A stretch of DNA of 34,068 bases. It comes from Bacteroidaceae bacterium (GTDB lineage Bacteria > Bacteroidota > Bacteroidia > Bacteroidales > Bacteroidaceae). The DNA lies in the NCBI GenBank assembly GCA_017416705.1, contig JAFQBG010000001.1, positions 1 through 34,068 on the forward strand, written 5' to 3'. The notes below the pieces were generated by a model. The model was not told the origin of the DNA. It made no database searches and saw only the letters and a list, made by a program, of their open reading frames with translations. Below are positions 16,242 through 24,036 of the stretch, in pieces. The first letter of the stretch is position 1. The number at the start of each line of letters is the position of its first letter. The position numbers were made by a program, and so were the translations under genes.

Positions 16242-17414
16242 TTATTCCAAAGTGATGATAACACGACGGTTCAGACGAGCGGGTTTCTCAGCCTCTACAC
16301 CACCCATGCCTTTAACATCGAGTTGGTCTCTTGAAACGCCAAGTTCAACAAGTTTGTCTGCAACTGCGTTAGCACGTTTCTCAGAAAGTTGTTGGTTGTA
16401 ATCAGCAGAACCGGTAGCGCTGTCAGCATAACCCTTAACAAGAAGCTTAGCACCGCTGTTCTTAGCAGCATCAGCAAGAGCTTGAAGGTTAAGAACCTCT
16501 TTCTTAGACTCGATCTTAGAAGAGTTGATTGCAAAGAATACAGACTGAGCTACGCTAATACGTTGAGGATTGCTCTCCATATCCTTAATTCTACCCTGTG
16601 CCTGTGCCAAAGCGTTTTTAGCAGAAGAAATCTGAGATTTCAACTGAGAGTTCTCAGCCTCTTTTGCTTGCAACTGAGCGTTGAGCTCGGCAAGAGCAGC
16701 ACCGTTCATAGCCATGATAGCATCAACATCTGCTGTTTGCTCCCAACCTACCTTGTTGAATTTGTATGTCAAACCAACCTGAGCAACCCAAAGGTTGTCA
16801 TAACCGTTGTGAGTTGTGGGGGCACTTACGAATTGGCTACGCATGAAAGTACCGGAAACCTCGAAGTTAACAGCCAAGTGCTTGTTAAGACGGAATGTGT
16901 TCCAGATACCATAGTTAACAGCCAAAGAACCTGACATTTTGTCCGAGTAAGGAGATTTAGCTGTAACATAGCCTGTACCTACATAAGGAATGAAGTTCCA
17001 AATGCGATCCTCTCTGTAACCATAGATAAGGTTGCTAAGGTTGAACATAGCATCGAAGTGGAAGTTATAAAGATCTCTTACTCCATAACCTCTCACGCCA
17101 TCAAAGTAAACACCATCGTAGGGTTTTACTTGAAGACCTTCCATTTTTACTCTCCAACCGAAACCGGGAGTATGCCATTTACCAACGTACACAGAAAGCG
17201 CGGGCTTCATGTGATCGAAAGGAGTCTCACCATTTGTGTGTACACCCTGATAGAAAGATACACCGCCGTTTACACCTACAAACCAGTTGCTACCAAAGCT
17301 GTTGGTTGCAACGCTGTTTTTTACAGTAGGAACTACGACTTCGCTAACAGTCTCCTGTGCATAAGAAACCATTGCAATGCTGGCAACAACCAGCGACATC
17401 ATAAACTTTTTCAT
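16242..17414 (-). CDS. OmpA-family outer membrane protein
   Basis: 390 residues. A signal peptide (MKKFMMSLVVASIAMVSYAQ) is followed by an N-terminal beta-barrel-like region of about 215 residues, rich in alternating aromatic residues. A coiled-coil linker follows (LAELNAQLQAKEAENSQLKS), then a C-terminal OmpA/MotB-type peptidoglycan-binding domain (VKGYADSATGS, NQQLSEKRANAVADKLVELG, LNRRVIITLE). It should tie the outer membrane to peptidoglycan. The codon choice is more uniform (for example GTTAACA- and CTTAG-type choices) than in neighbours, which fits high expression. It is monocistronic, with its own terminator and a predicted leader of about 135 bases. Confidence 0.94.
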   Translation of the reverse strand: MKKFMMSLVVASIAMVSYAQETVSEVVVPTVKNSVATNSFGSNWFVGVNGGVSFYQGVHTNGETPFDHMKPALSVYVGKWHTPGFGWRVKMEGLQVKPYDGVYFDGVRGYGVRDLYNFHFDAMFNLSNLIYGYREDRIWNFIPYVGTGYVTAKSPYSDKMSGSLAVNYGIWNTFRLNKHLAVNFEVSGTFMRSQFVSAPTTHNGYDNLWVAQVGLTYKFNKVGWEQTADVDAIMAMNGAALAELNAQLQAKEAENSQLKSQISSAKNALAQAQGRIKDMESNPQRISVAQSVFFAINSSKIESKKEVLNLQALADAAKNSGAKLLVKGYADSATGSADYNQQLSEKRANAVADKLVELGVSRDQLDVKGMGGVEAEKPARLNRRVIITLE

Positions 17415-17557
17415 ACTTGTATTAATTAGACACTAAAAATTATTAATTCTTTTATTACTATCTCTACCACTAAAAACACCCTCAAAAAGAAAATGTTTTT
17501 TTGGAGCACGCTTACAGGAGGAACACACTCACTCCTACAATAATACTCCTTGGTGTG

Positions 17558-17565
17558 CAAATTTA
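17558..17565 (-). promoter_or_regulatory. Probable -7 element of the OmpA-family gene
   Basis: The minus strand reads TAAATTTG, matching TAnnTTTG. The -33 site is poor. It would give an untranslated leader of about 135 bases, which contains GGAG/CTCC complementary blocks and A- and T-runs but no reading frame I trust. Confidence 0.45.
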
Positions 17566-17643
17566 CGTAAAATTTATTAATATTGTTAAGCAGGATAGCA
17601 TAAAAACGCGTATTTAACAATATTTAACAATTTATCAATATTT

Positions 17644-19503
17644 TTATCGTATAAAATTCCTGAATATGTCGGTATCGGGCATTACATATATAATTGGCAG
17701 CCCGTCGGGGGTTCTTGCAGGCGAGGCTGTTTTGAACAGGGTGGCAACGAGTGTATTCATCTCCTCGATAGAGAGCATTTGCCCCACCACGATGGCCACT
17801 TTGCGAGCCATAGAGAGGGCCATTTTCTCATATAGTTTTTCCTTGGTTATGGCGGCATGCTCCATGGAGTCCTGTACGATATTTGTCAGCAGTTGAGCGG
17901 GCGACAGGCCTTCAATATCGACAGGAGCGCCGTTAAGCATGTAGCTGCCACCGCCCAACGAAGATATATCGAAGCCTAACGCTGTCAATTCGTCGATGAC
18001 AGAATCCATGAATATGCTTTCGTTTGTGGTAAAATCGACCCGCTCGGGGAAAAGCATTCGTTGCGTACATCCCCTACCGGTTTGCAGTTGTTGTATATAT
18101 TTTTCAAATAATATACGTATATGCGCTCTGCGCTGATGTATCCACATCAACCCCGACTTGACGGGCACAAGTATATACTGCCCTTTGTATTGCGAAATGG
18201 GGGCATACTCCTCGGTCGGTGTTTCGTCGGTGAATTTATCGAAAAGATCTTCGTTTTTTTGTTGCTCCTCGCAAGGCAGAACAAGCTCGTTGCTTGGCAA
18301 CACGTCGCATTGCGTCGGCGACGACACGACATCGTATAGTTTTTCCCAATCGGTACCCTGCTGCTTGCGATACTCCTGCGATATGCTGCGATAGGGGTTA
18401 TAATTGGGGTTATATGATATTTTTGGTGCAACGACATTTGTGGTATTTCCCGACAAATCCATAGCCGGAATATCGGGCACCTCCTCGGCGTTAAAGTCGA
18501 GTCCGGGCGCGGCATTGAAACGTCCGAGCGACTCGCGCACCGCCGCGGCCATTATTTTCCACAGACTCTGTTCGTCCTCGAATTTTATTTCGGTTTTTGT
18601 GGGGTGTATATTTACATCTATGCGCGACGGGTCCACCTGCAAGCATATAAAAAAGGGTACTTGCTCGCCTTGCGGTATCATGCCGCTATATGTCTCGAAC
18701 ACAGCCTTGGCAAAATAGGGATGACGCATATACCTGCCATTGACGAAAAAATATTGCGCCACTCCTTTTTTGCGTGCGCTTTCGGGAGCACCCACATATC
18801 CGTGGATATTGACGAGCGAACTGTTTACTTCGACCTCTATTAATTGTGAATTTATTTTCTTGCCGAATATGTTCAATATGCGACGTCGAAACGAGGATGC
18901 CGGCAGTGTCATCAGTTCGGTGTCGTTGTGTCGCAACGAGAATTCTACCTCGCTGTTTATGAGTGCGACGCGTTCGAATTCCGTCACTATGTTATTCAGC
19001 TCGGCCTGTGTCGATTTCAAAAATTTGCGACGGGCGGGGATATTGAAAAACAGATTTTTCACCTTGAAATTACTGCCCACAGGGGCCGCAATGGGCTCTT
19101 GCGCCTCTAATTGAGTGCCCGAGAAGGCTATACGTGTTCCCAATTCGTCATCGGCACGACGTGTGACAAGCTCCACTTGCGCCACAGAGACTATCGACGC
19201 CAACGCTTCGCCACGAAAGCCCATGGTGCTAAGAGCAAAAAGGTCGTCGGCAGTTTTTATTTTCGATGTGGCATGACGCTCGAATGCCAGACGAGCATCG
19301 CTCTCGGACATTCCCACGCCGTTATCTATCACCTGAATAAGAGTACGACCACCATCGGACACTATTACCTGTATTTTGGTCGCGCCGGCATCCACAGCGT
19401 TCTCCATCAACTCCTTAACAACCGAAGCCGGACGCTGCACAACCTCGCCGGCTGCTATCTGGTTAGCAACCGAGTCGGGCAACAAATGTATTACATCCTG
19501 CAT
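17644..19503 (-). CDS. mutL: DNA mismatch repair protein MutL
   Basis: 619 residues. The GHKL ATPase domain is intact: ASVVKELMENAVDAGA with Glu31 and Asn35, VIDNGVGM, ERHATSKI, TMGFRGEALASI. The transducer domain includes FFNIPARRKFLKS and the VNGRYMRHP region. A variable linker (about 330-430) leads to the C-terminal dimerisation domain. At the position where endonuclease-type MutL has DQHAxxE, this protein has IHQRRAHIRILFE (455 on), with His456 instead of Asp. The C-terminal zinc motif CPHGRP is replaced by TPDGLP. It should therefore lack the nicking activity of B. subtilis-type MutL. It is the last gene of the envelope-biogenesis run, 11 bases after the small membrane protein. Confidence 0.96.
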   Translation of the reverse strand: MQDVIHLLPDSVANQIAAGEVVQRPASVVKELMENAVDAGATKIQVIVSDGGRTLIQVIDNGVGMSESDARLAFERHATSKIKTADDLFALSTMGFRGEALASIVSVAQVELVTRRADDELGTRIAFSGTQLEAQEPIAAPVGSNFKVKNLFFNIPARRKFLKSTQAELNNIVTEFERVALINSEVEFSLRHNDTELMTLPASSFRRRILNIFGKKINSQLIEVEVNSSLVNIHGYVGAPESARKKGVAQYFFVNGRYMRHPYFAKAVFETYSGMIPQGEQVPFFICLQVDPSRIDVNIHPTKTEIKFEDEQSLWKIMAAAVRESLGRFNAAPGLDFNAEEVPDIPAMDLSGNTTNVVAPKISYNPNYNPYRSISQEYRKQQGTDWEKLYDVVSSPTQCDVLPSNELVLPCEEQQKNEDLFDKFTDETPTEEYAPISQYKGQYILVPVKSGLMWIHQRRAHIRILFEKYIQQLQTGRGCTQRMLFPERVDFTTNESIFMDSVIDELTALGFDISSLGGGSYMLNGAPVDIEGLSPAQLLTNIVQDSMEHAAITKEKLYEKMALSMARKVAIVVGQMLSIEEMNTLVATLFKTASPARTPDGLPIIYVMPDTDIFRNFIR

Positions 19504-19514
19504 AATTTATACGA

Positions 19515-19811
19515 TTATAATGTCCAACTGCCTGTTACAAGATAATGTAGTATATACAAACAGACTATTATGGCCACAATCAAAAATTTGGTCGAGAAAC
19601 GCTGCCCCTCGCTCTTGTGGCGCTCCAAATGTTTGGTTCCCTTTACGAATGCACCCCGTATGCGTTCCTCGTAGGTTGTTTCGGCAGGGGGTAACATGCC
19701 CAAGTCGCGCTTTGCGTTCTCCACTATTTTGTCGAGTTTTTCTTTACGCTCATCGACAAATATATATTTATGATTGAACCTGCGTGGTTCTCTCATGCTG
19801 AAATATCCCAT
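19515..19811 (-). CDS. Small single-pass membrane protein, function unknown
   Basis: 98 residues: a basic, charged N-terminal two thirds (DERKEKLDKIVENAKRDLG, TYEERIRGAFVKGTKHLERHK) and one C-terminal membrane helix (FLIVAIIVCLYILHYLV), so probably tail-anchored with the basic part in the cytoplasm. A start at Met6 is also possible. I do not recognise a functional family. It is held tightly between the OstA-like gene (10-base gap) and mutL (11-base gap), which supports it as a real gene. Confidence 0.75.
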   Translation of the reverse strand: MGYFSMREPRRFNHKYIFVDERKEKLDKIVENAKRDLGMLPPAETTYEERIRGAFVKGTKHLERHKSEGQRFSTKFLIVAIIVCLYILHYLVTGSWTL

Positions 19812-19821
19812 ACCAATAGTT

Positions 19822-21453
19822 CTATTTTTCTATACCAAGCGTAGGCAATGGTACACTCTGACGTTTAACTTTCTTCAACTGCTTGTCGAGACTCTTGCCA
19901 CGCCAATGGAAGATATCCTCCTTGCTCCGCGGACGCAGATAGTCGAACCAAGCAAAATTTTCAAGATACCTGACATCGTGCGGTATCTTGCTAAGCGGAT
20001 AGAAGACGCCGTCGGCGCGTGTAGGTATCAGAATTTTATATACCTCGTCGTTGCGCATGAAGGCGGTGAGCTTGCCTGCCTCGGTGCTGTTCATACCTAT
20101 AAGCGTGCTATCGCTATCCAAGGGGTAGTATCGTACCATGACACTGCCTATCACCTGCATTTCGTCGAGTTTCTTATCCTTGAAAAGGAATTTCATTTCG
20201 CGACCGCTTATCTGGTTATAATTGACCGAGTCCATGCGCTCGGCATACAACGTTTGGTTTATTATATGCACCCAATCTATCGACGCTGTGTCCATATATA
20301 TTTTTACCTCCTCGCCAAGCAGCTGCTGACCGCCATACCACATAATAGGGTCTTTATACATGGTAAGACAGGAGTCGCGCGAATCGAATATCATGGAGTC
20401 GCAAATGGCCTGCATATCGTTGCGATATACCTGCACATGGTGGTAGGCACGCAGCAGTCTGTACACCGAATCGGTATCGACATTATGCGACACTGCCCAG
20501 ATGGTATCGGCATGCATATACAAGGTGTCGCCCTGCGAATAATCCGAAACGACTGCCCTGTCTGTCACATAGGCAGAATCGACAAGCTCGTTCATATATC
20601 CGTAGCCGCCTGTGAGCATGTTGCGATCGACGGTATCGTTGTATATGATATTTCCAAATGCCTCGCTGTAACCCGCCAACGCATCGTAGAAAAGCGAGTC
20701 GCCGGTGAGTTCTTTATTCCCATTTGCCACTACCGACCTGTCGAGCAAGGTTGCCTGACGGGTATTTGTATTGTAAAAACCATAATGCGAACGAATGATA
20801 TTGGCTCCGCTTGTTATCTTGGTGGGGCCCACGATGGTGGCAACATTGTTGGAGGTGTTATAATGCAGCGTGTCGGAGTCCATCATAAACTGCGGATTAT
20901 GCAATTGCACGTCGTTGGTGAATACCGCCTGCTTGGTATTAACGTCATATTGTCCCCATTGCGAATCGAGCGTGCTTTGTTCGTCGTACAAGGTGCCGCC
21001 ATTGAAGTAGTATGCAAGATTTATGTTTCTGTCATAGTTCAGGCTGTCCGTTTCAAGCACCGATGTCTTGTCTTCGAGGCGAACGTTGTTTCGTACTCTT
21101 GCTATATTTTCGTCGCCGTTGTAATCGGCATAGTCGCCATAGAGCGCAAGGGTGTCGCCCTGCTGCATCCTGACATTGCCGAACGCTTTCACCGAATTGG
21201 TATTGCGGAACAGGTATGCACTGTCGCAATACATGTACATGCTGTCGCGACGCAACTGCACATTGCCCACAAGTATTATAGCATTTGGCAGACGCTGTTC
21301 ATCGCCCTTGGTCATGTCGGCATGAAGCATGTGCACATAGCTCTTTTTACGTACTTTGACATTATCGCCTGTGGGTGCGCCCGCCTGTTCTGTTTGTGAG
21401 AAACAGAACAGGGTATTCATAAACAGAATTAATATAGTGATTATTCTTGGCAT
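19822..21453 (-). CDS. OstA-like (LptA/LptD N-terminal-type) LPS transport protein
   Basis: I chose ATG 21453 (543 residues) because it begins a signal peptide (MPRIITILILFMNTLFCFSQ); the frame could also start at a GTG at 21483, overlapping the preceding stop. The body is a series of beta strands with the OstA pattern: ADMTKGDEQRLPNAIILVGNV, MYCDSAYLF, VKAFGNVRMQQGDTL, VRLEDKTSVLETDSLNYD, ITSGANIIRSHYGFY. This fold forms the periplasmic bridge that carries lipopolysaccharide to the outer membrane. No LptD barrel is attached, so it is a longer LptA-like protein. It follows the SurA-like PPIase in the same operon, fitting outer-membrane assembly. Confidence 0.87.
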   Translation of the reverse strand: MPRIITILILFMNTLFCFSQTEQAGAPTGDNVKVRKKSYVHMLHADMTKGDEQRLPNAIILVGNVQLRRDSMYMYCDSAYLFRNTNSVKAFGNVRMQQGDTLALYGDYADYNGDENIARVRNNVRLEDKTSVLETDSLNYDRNINLAYYFNGGTLYDEQSTLDSQWGQYDVNTKQAVFTNDVQLHNPQFMMDSDTLHYNTSNNVATIVGPTKITSGANIIRSHYGFYNTNTRQATLLDRSVVANGNKELTGDSLFYDALAGYSEAFGNIIYNDTVDRNMLTGGYGYMNELVDSAYVTDRAVVSDYSQGDTLYMHADTIWAVSHNVDTDSVYRLLRAYHHVQVYRNDMQAICDSMIFDSRDSCLTMYKDPIMWYGGQQLLGEEVKIYMDTASIDWVHIINQTLYAERMDSVNYNQISGREMKFLFKDKKLDEMQVIGSVMVRYYPLDSDSTLIGMNSTEAGKLTAFMRNDEVYKILIPTRADGVFYPLSKIPHDVRYLENFAWFDYLRPRSKEDIFHWRGKSLDKQLKKVKRQSVPLPTLGIEK

Positions 21454-21479
21454 CTCGGTTATTATTGCACTGCTGTTGC

Positions 21480-22853
21480 TCACTCTTTATTATCTTCGTA
21501 AAAAACCCAACCCGAATATTTAAATTCACAGTCGCGGCTGTCGCGATTTACTCGCACGTAGGTATTTTTCTGTTTCTCGCGTATCCACTCGGTGACTTTC
21601 GCTTCGCTCATTTTGGCGGTATATAGCTCTTTCAGCGTCTCGTAGTCGTCTTTGAGATTGGCTTTGTGGCCCTCGGTTCTTGTTTTCAGTTTTACTATGG
21701 CACATACTATCTTGTCGCCATGCAGACGCATGGTGAAAGGAGCGGAAATTTCGCCCACCTGCATGCCATCGACCACTCGTGCCACATCGACCGGCAGTTC
21801 CTGCATTTCGAAACGCGACGATGCAGTCTGCTTGTTGAACATTATACCGTAGTTGTTGCGTGTCTCTTTGTCGTCGGAAACGAGCTGTGCAGCCACCTCG
21901 AACGAAACGGAGTCGTTGCGAATATCGTTGGCTATGGTATCGAGACGCACCATCATCGATTTTATATTGTCGTTGGATACGCGTGGTTTTCTTAATATAT
22001 GACGTACTTTTATTCTGTCGCCACGTTTCTCTATCAGCTGTATTATGTGGTATCCGTACTCCGATTCCACTATCTTCGATACTTTGTTGGGGTCGGTCAG
22101 ATTAAATGCCACGTTTGCAAATTCGGGGTCGAGTTCGGTACGTGCCATAAATTCAAGTTCGCCGCCACGACGGGCCGAGCCCGGGTCCTCGGAATAGAGC
22201 AAAGCCAATGTCGAGAACGAAGTCTCGTTGTTTTTTATGCGTTCGGTGTAATCGCGCAGCTGTTCTTTGACTCTTTCGGTCTCCTCGATGTCAACCTCGG
22301 GTTCCAGCGTTATTATCTGCACCTCCACCTGCGACTGCACAAACGGAATACTATCCTGAGGCAATGTATTGAAATAGCGACGCACCAAGGCAGGAGAAAC
22401 TTTAATATCGCCCACGATATTGCGTTTCATTTCGTTCATCATGAAATTGTTTTGTTCCATTTCAAGATACATCTCGCGTATTCTGCTCGATGTCATACCG
22501 AAATACTCCTCCATTTTTTCCTTTGAACCAAGATTTTGCAAAGCATAGTCCATGCGTTTATCGACTATCTGCATTATATACGATTCATTGACAGGAATAC
22601 TGTCGAGGGCTGCCTGATGCAAAAACAGCTGTTGCACAGCAAGCTCCTCGCCAACAACACAATATGGATCGCCCTGAAATCTTTGTCCGTTTGCCAACCA
22701 TGCCTGCACTGCCTCTTCTATATCGGAGCGGAGTATAGCCTTATCTCCAACAACCCATTCCACACGGTCTATAACGTTATCTTGCGCCACAACGACGCCT
22801 TGCAGTGCCAACGCACACAAGCAACATGTCAGCAATTGTTTCATTTGTAACAT
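21480..22853 (-). CDS. SurA-like periplasmic peptidyl-prolyl isomerase
   Basis: 457 residues with a signal peptide (MKQLLTCCLCALALQGVVVAQ after a possible earlier Met). The N-terminal chaperone core starts DRVEWVVGDKAILRSDIE, as in SurA (VVNEGVVLESDVD type). Two parvulin-like regions follow, at about 170-270 (FSTLALLYSEDPGSARRGGELEFMART, GYHIIQLIEKRGDRI) and about 275-380 (VRHILRKP, FEVAAQLVSDD, NNYGIMF). The family holds and delivers unfolded outer-membrane proteins. It starts two bases after the preceding lipoprotein gene and its stop TGA overlaps the alternative GTG of the OstA-like gene, so it is firmly in the operon. Confidence 0.92.
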   Translation of the reverse strand: MLQMKQLLTCCLCALALQGVVVAQDNVIDRVEWVVGDKAILRSDIEEAVQAWLANGQRFQGDPYCVVGEELAVQQLFLHQAALDSIPVNESYIMQIVDKRMDYALQNLGSKEKMEEYFGMTSSRIREMYLEMEQNNFMMNEMKRNIVGDIKVSPALVRRYFNTLPQDSIPFVQSQVEVQIITLEPEVDIEETERVKEQLRDYTERIKNNETSFSTLALLYSEDPGSARRGGELEFMARTELDPEFANVAFNLTDPNKVSKIVESEYGYHIIQLIEKRGDRIKVRHILRKPRVSNDNIKSMMVRLDTIANDIRNDSVSFEVAAQLVSDDKETRNNYGIMFNKQTASSRFEMQELPVDVARVVDGMQVGEISAPFTMRLHGDKIVCAIVKLKTRTEGHKANLKDDYETLKELYTAKMSEAKVTEWIREKQKNTYVRVNRDSRDCEFKYSGWVFYEDNKE

Positions 22854-22855
22854 AT

Positions 22856-23770
22856 CTATTTGTTTTCTTGCTCCGACAACTCGTCAAAGAGTGCGGAATA
22901 TTTTTTATCATAAATTTTCACATCGCCCGACTCCAATGCCTGTTTCAGAAGGTCGTATTTTACTTCGTTTATAAAATTTACCTTCATGGAATTAAGCAGT
23001 AAGTCTTCTATTTCGCCATACGCCATATCCAACGTTTTTTGCTCTCCCTTCACCACAAGGTTCGTTGCATTGACAAAATATATGGCAGCAGTGTCGCTGA
23101 ACTCCACCACGTTGTCTTTTTTGAGCCTCGACAATAAATCATCGGCTGTAATGGGCATTCTGGCGGCTACCGACTCCAATTTGCGCCAATTATCAACAAA
23201 ATAGTCATAGACTATGGCGTTTGTCAAAGTATATTTTTCGAGGTTTTCCAAATCATCGGGAGTGGCTCCGCGTACCCATTTGCGCACCGAAGAAATATTT
23301 GATGCCGACTTTGATATTTTAAGATACAGCCCCTGCATCATGGGCTCCTCGTGCATAAAAAGTTCTTTGTTGCGTTCGTAGAATGTGGTTACCTCGGTGG
23401 CAGGTATTTCGCGACGCAACTGCTGTTCTATCAATTTGTCTTGGTAGATATTCAGGATGAGGGATTTTTTGTAATCATCGACCAAACGGGCTATATCCTT
23501 GTCTTCGGGTATGTTACGGCTTGCCACTTTTAAAAGCAATATATCTTCGAGTGTGCTACGAACATAATTACGTACAAATGCCGCACTGTCGCTCACCGGT
23601 AGGTTAGCCACATAAAAACGTGCAACATCCTCTTTGTACACAAACTCATTATCGACAGATAGCAAAGGGGTTTTGCCCTTATGGTCTATCTGCTCCTTGC
23701 ACGATGAACAAAAGAGAGTAGCCGACAAGAGTGCGGTAAGAATTATATATCCGTATTTTGACAACATCAC
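22856..23770 (-). CDS. SurA-N-like lipoprotein without a PPIase domain
   Basis: 304 residues. The signal peptide ends LFCSSC, a lipobox with Cys24 as the probable lipidated residue. The body resembles the SurA/PpiC helical chaperone domain: LLSVDNEFVYKEDVARFY, VRSTLEDILLLKVASRN, LRREIPATEVTTFYERNKELF. The parvulin signature (HILR ... GG.L) is absent, so it should act as a holding chaperone or adaptor, not an isomerase. The start codon lies only nine bases from the end of the MITE-like element, which may therefore carry or displace its promoter. It heads the operon that continues through the SurA-like PPIase to mutL. Confidence 0.82.
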   Translation of the reverse strand: MMLSKYGYIILTALLSATLFCSSCKEQIDHKGKTPLLSVDNEFVYKEDVARFYVANLPVSDSAAFVRNYVRSTLEDILLLKVASRNIPEDKDIARLVDDYKKSLILNIYQDKLIEQQLRREIPATEVTTFYERNKELFMHEEPMMQGLYLKISKSASNISSVRKWVRGATPDDLENLEKYTLTNAIVYDYFVDNWRKLESVAARMPITADDLLSRLKKDNVVEFSDTAAIYFVNATNLVVKGEQKTLDMAYGEIEDLLLNSMKVNFINEVKYDLLKQALESGDVKIYDKKYSALFDELSEQENK

Positions 23771-23776
23771 ACTTTC

Positions 23777-23974
23777 TTAGAAGCTGTTTAAATTTCTAAA
23801 AAATAATTTCTTATAGAAGCCATATCATTTGTTTCGCCGTTTTTTATATTCAAAAATACCTGTTTTTTCTTTTTTGCGGTTGCATAGCCCGCTATGTGCC
23901 CTACAAAAAATAAAAAAACATCCTATTTTTGCTCTATAAAAAACCTTGGCGATATAAATTTAAACAGCTTCTTA
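23777..23974. mobile_element. MITE-like long inverted-repeat element
   Basis: GAAGCTGTTTAAATTT (23780-23795) and its exact reverse complement AAATTTAAACAGCTTC (23956-23971) bound 192 bases. TTA flanks both ends directly (23777-23779, 23972-23974), as expected for a three-base target duplication. The interior is itself an imperfect palindrome around CATAG-CCCG-CTATG (centre near 23890): CAAAAATACCTGTTTTTT on one arm faces CAAAAATAGGATGTTTTTTT on the other. There is no reading frame inside. Each arm carries an outward-facing TATTTTTG (-7-type) at 23851-23858 (minus) and 23924-23931 (plus). A degenerate solo end is at 9211-9230. A transposase acting in trans is inferred. Confidence 0.75.
23851..23858 (-). 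promoter_or_regulatory. -7-type motif inside the MITE-like element
   Basis: TATTTTTG on the minus strand, about 80 bases upstream of the SurA-N-like lipoprotein start. The -33 region is A-rich and does not match. If used, the inserted element supplies the promoter of the lipoprotein-to-mutL operon. Confidence 0.35.
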
Positions 23975-24036
23975 ATATATTATGACAAGCAAGCCTTGTA
24001 TTCGCGGTTTAGCGCAAATATACAAAACAATCCCGT

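Noticed and set aside
17426-17620. 64-codon minus-strand frame upstream of the OmpA-family gene
   Set aside because: It crosses the predicted promoter, has biased AT-rich composition and no family likeness.
19774-21399. 541-codon plus-strand frame opposite the OstA-like gene
   Set aside because: It is a long shadow frame rich in His, Tyr, Ile and Val; the minus strand has a signal peptide and OstA repeats.
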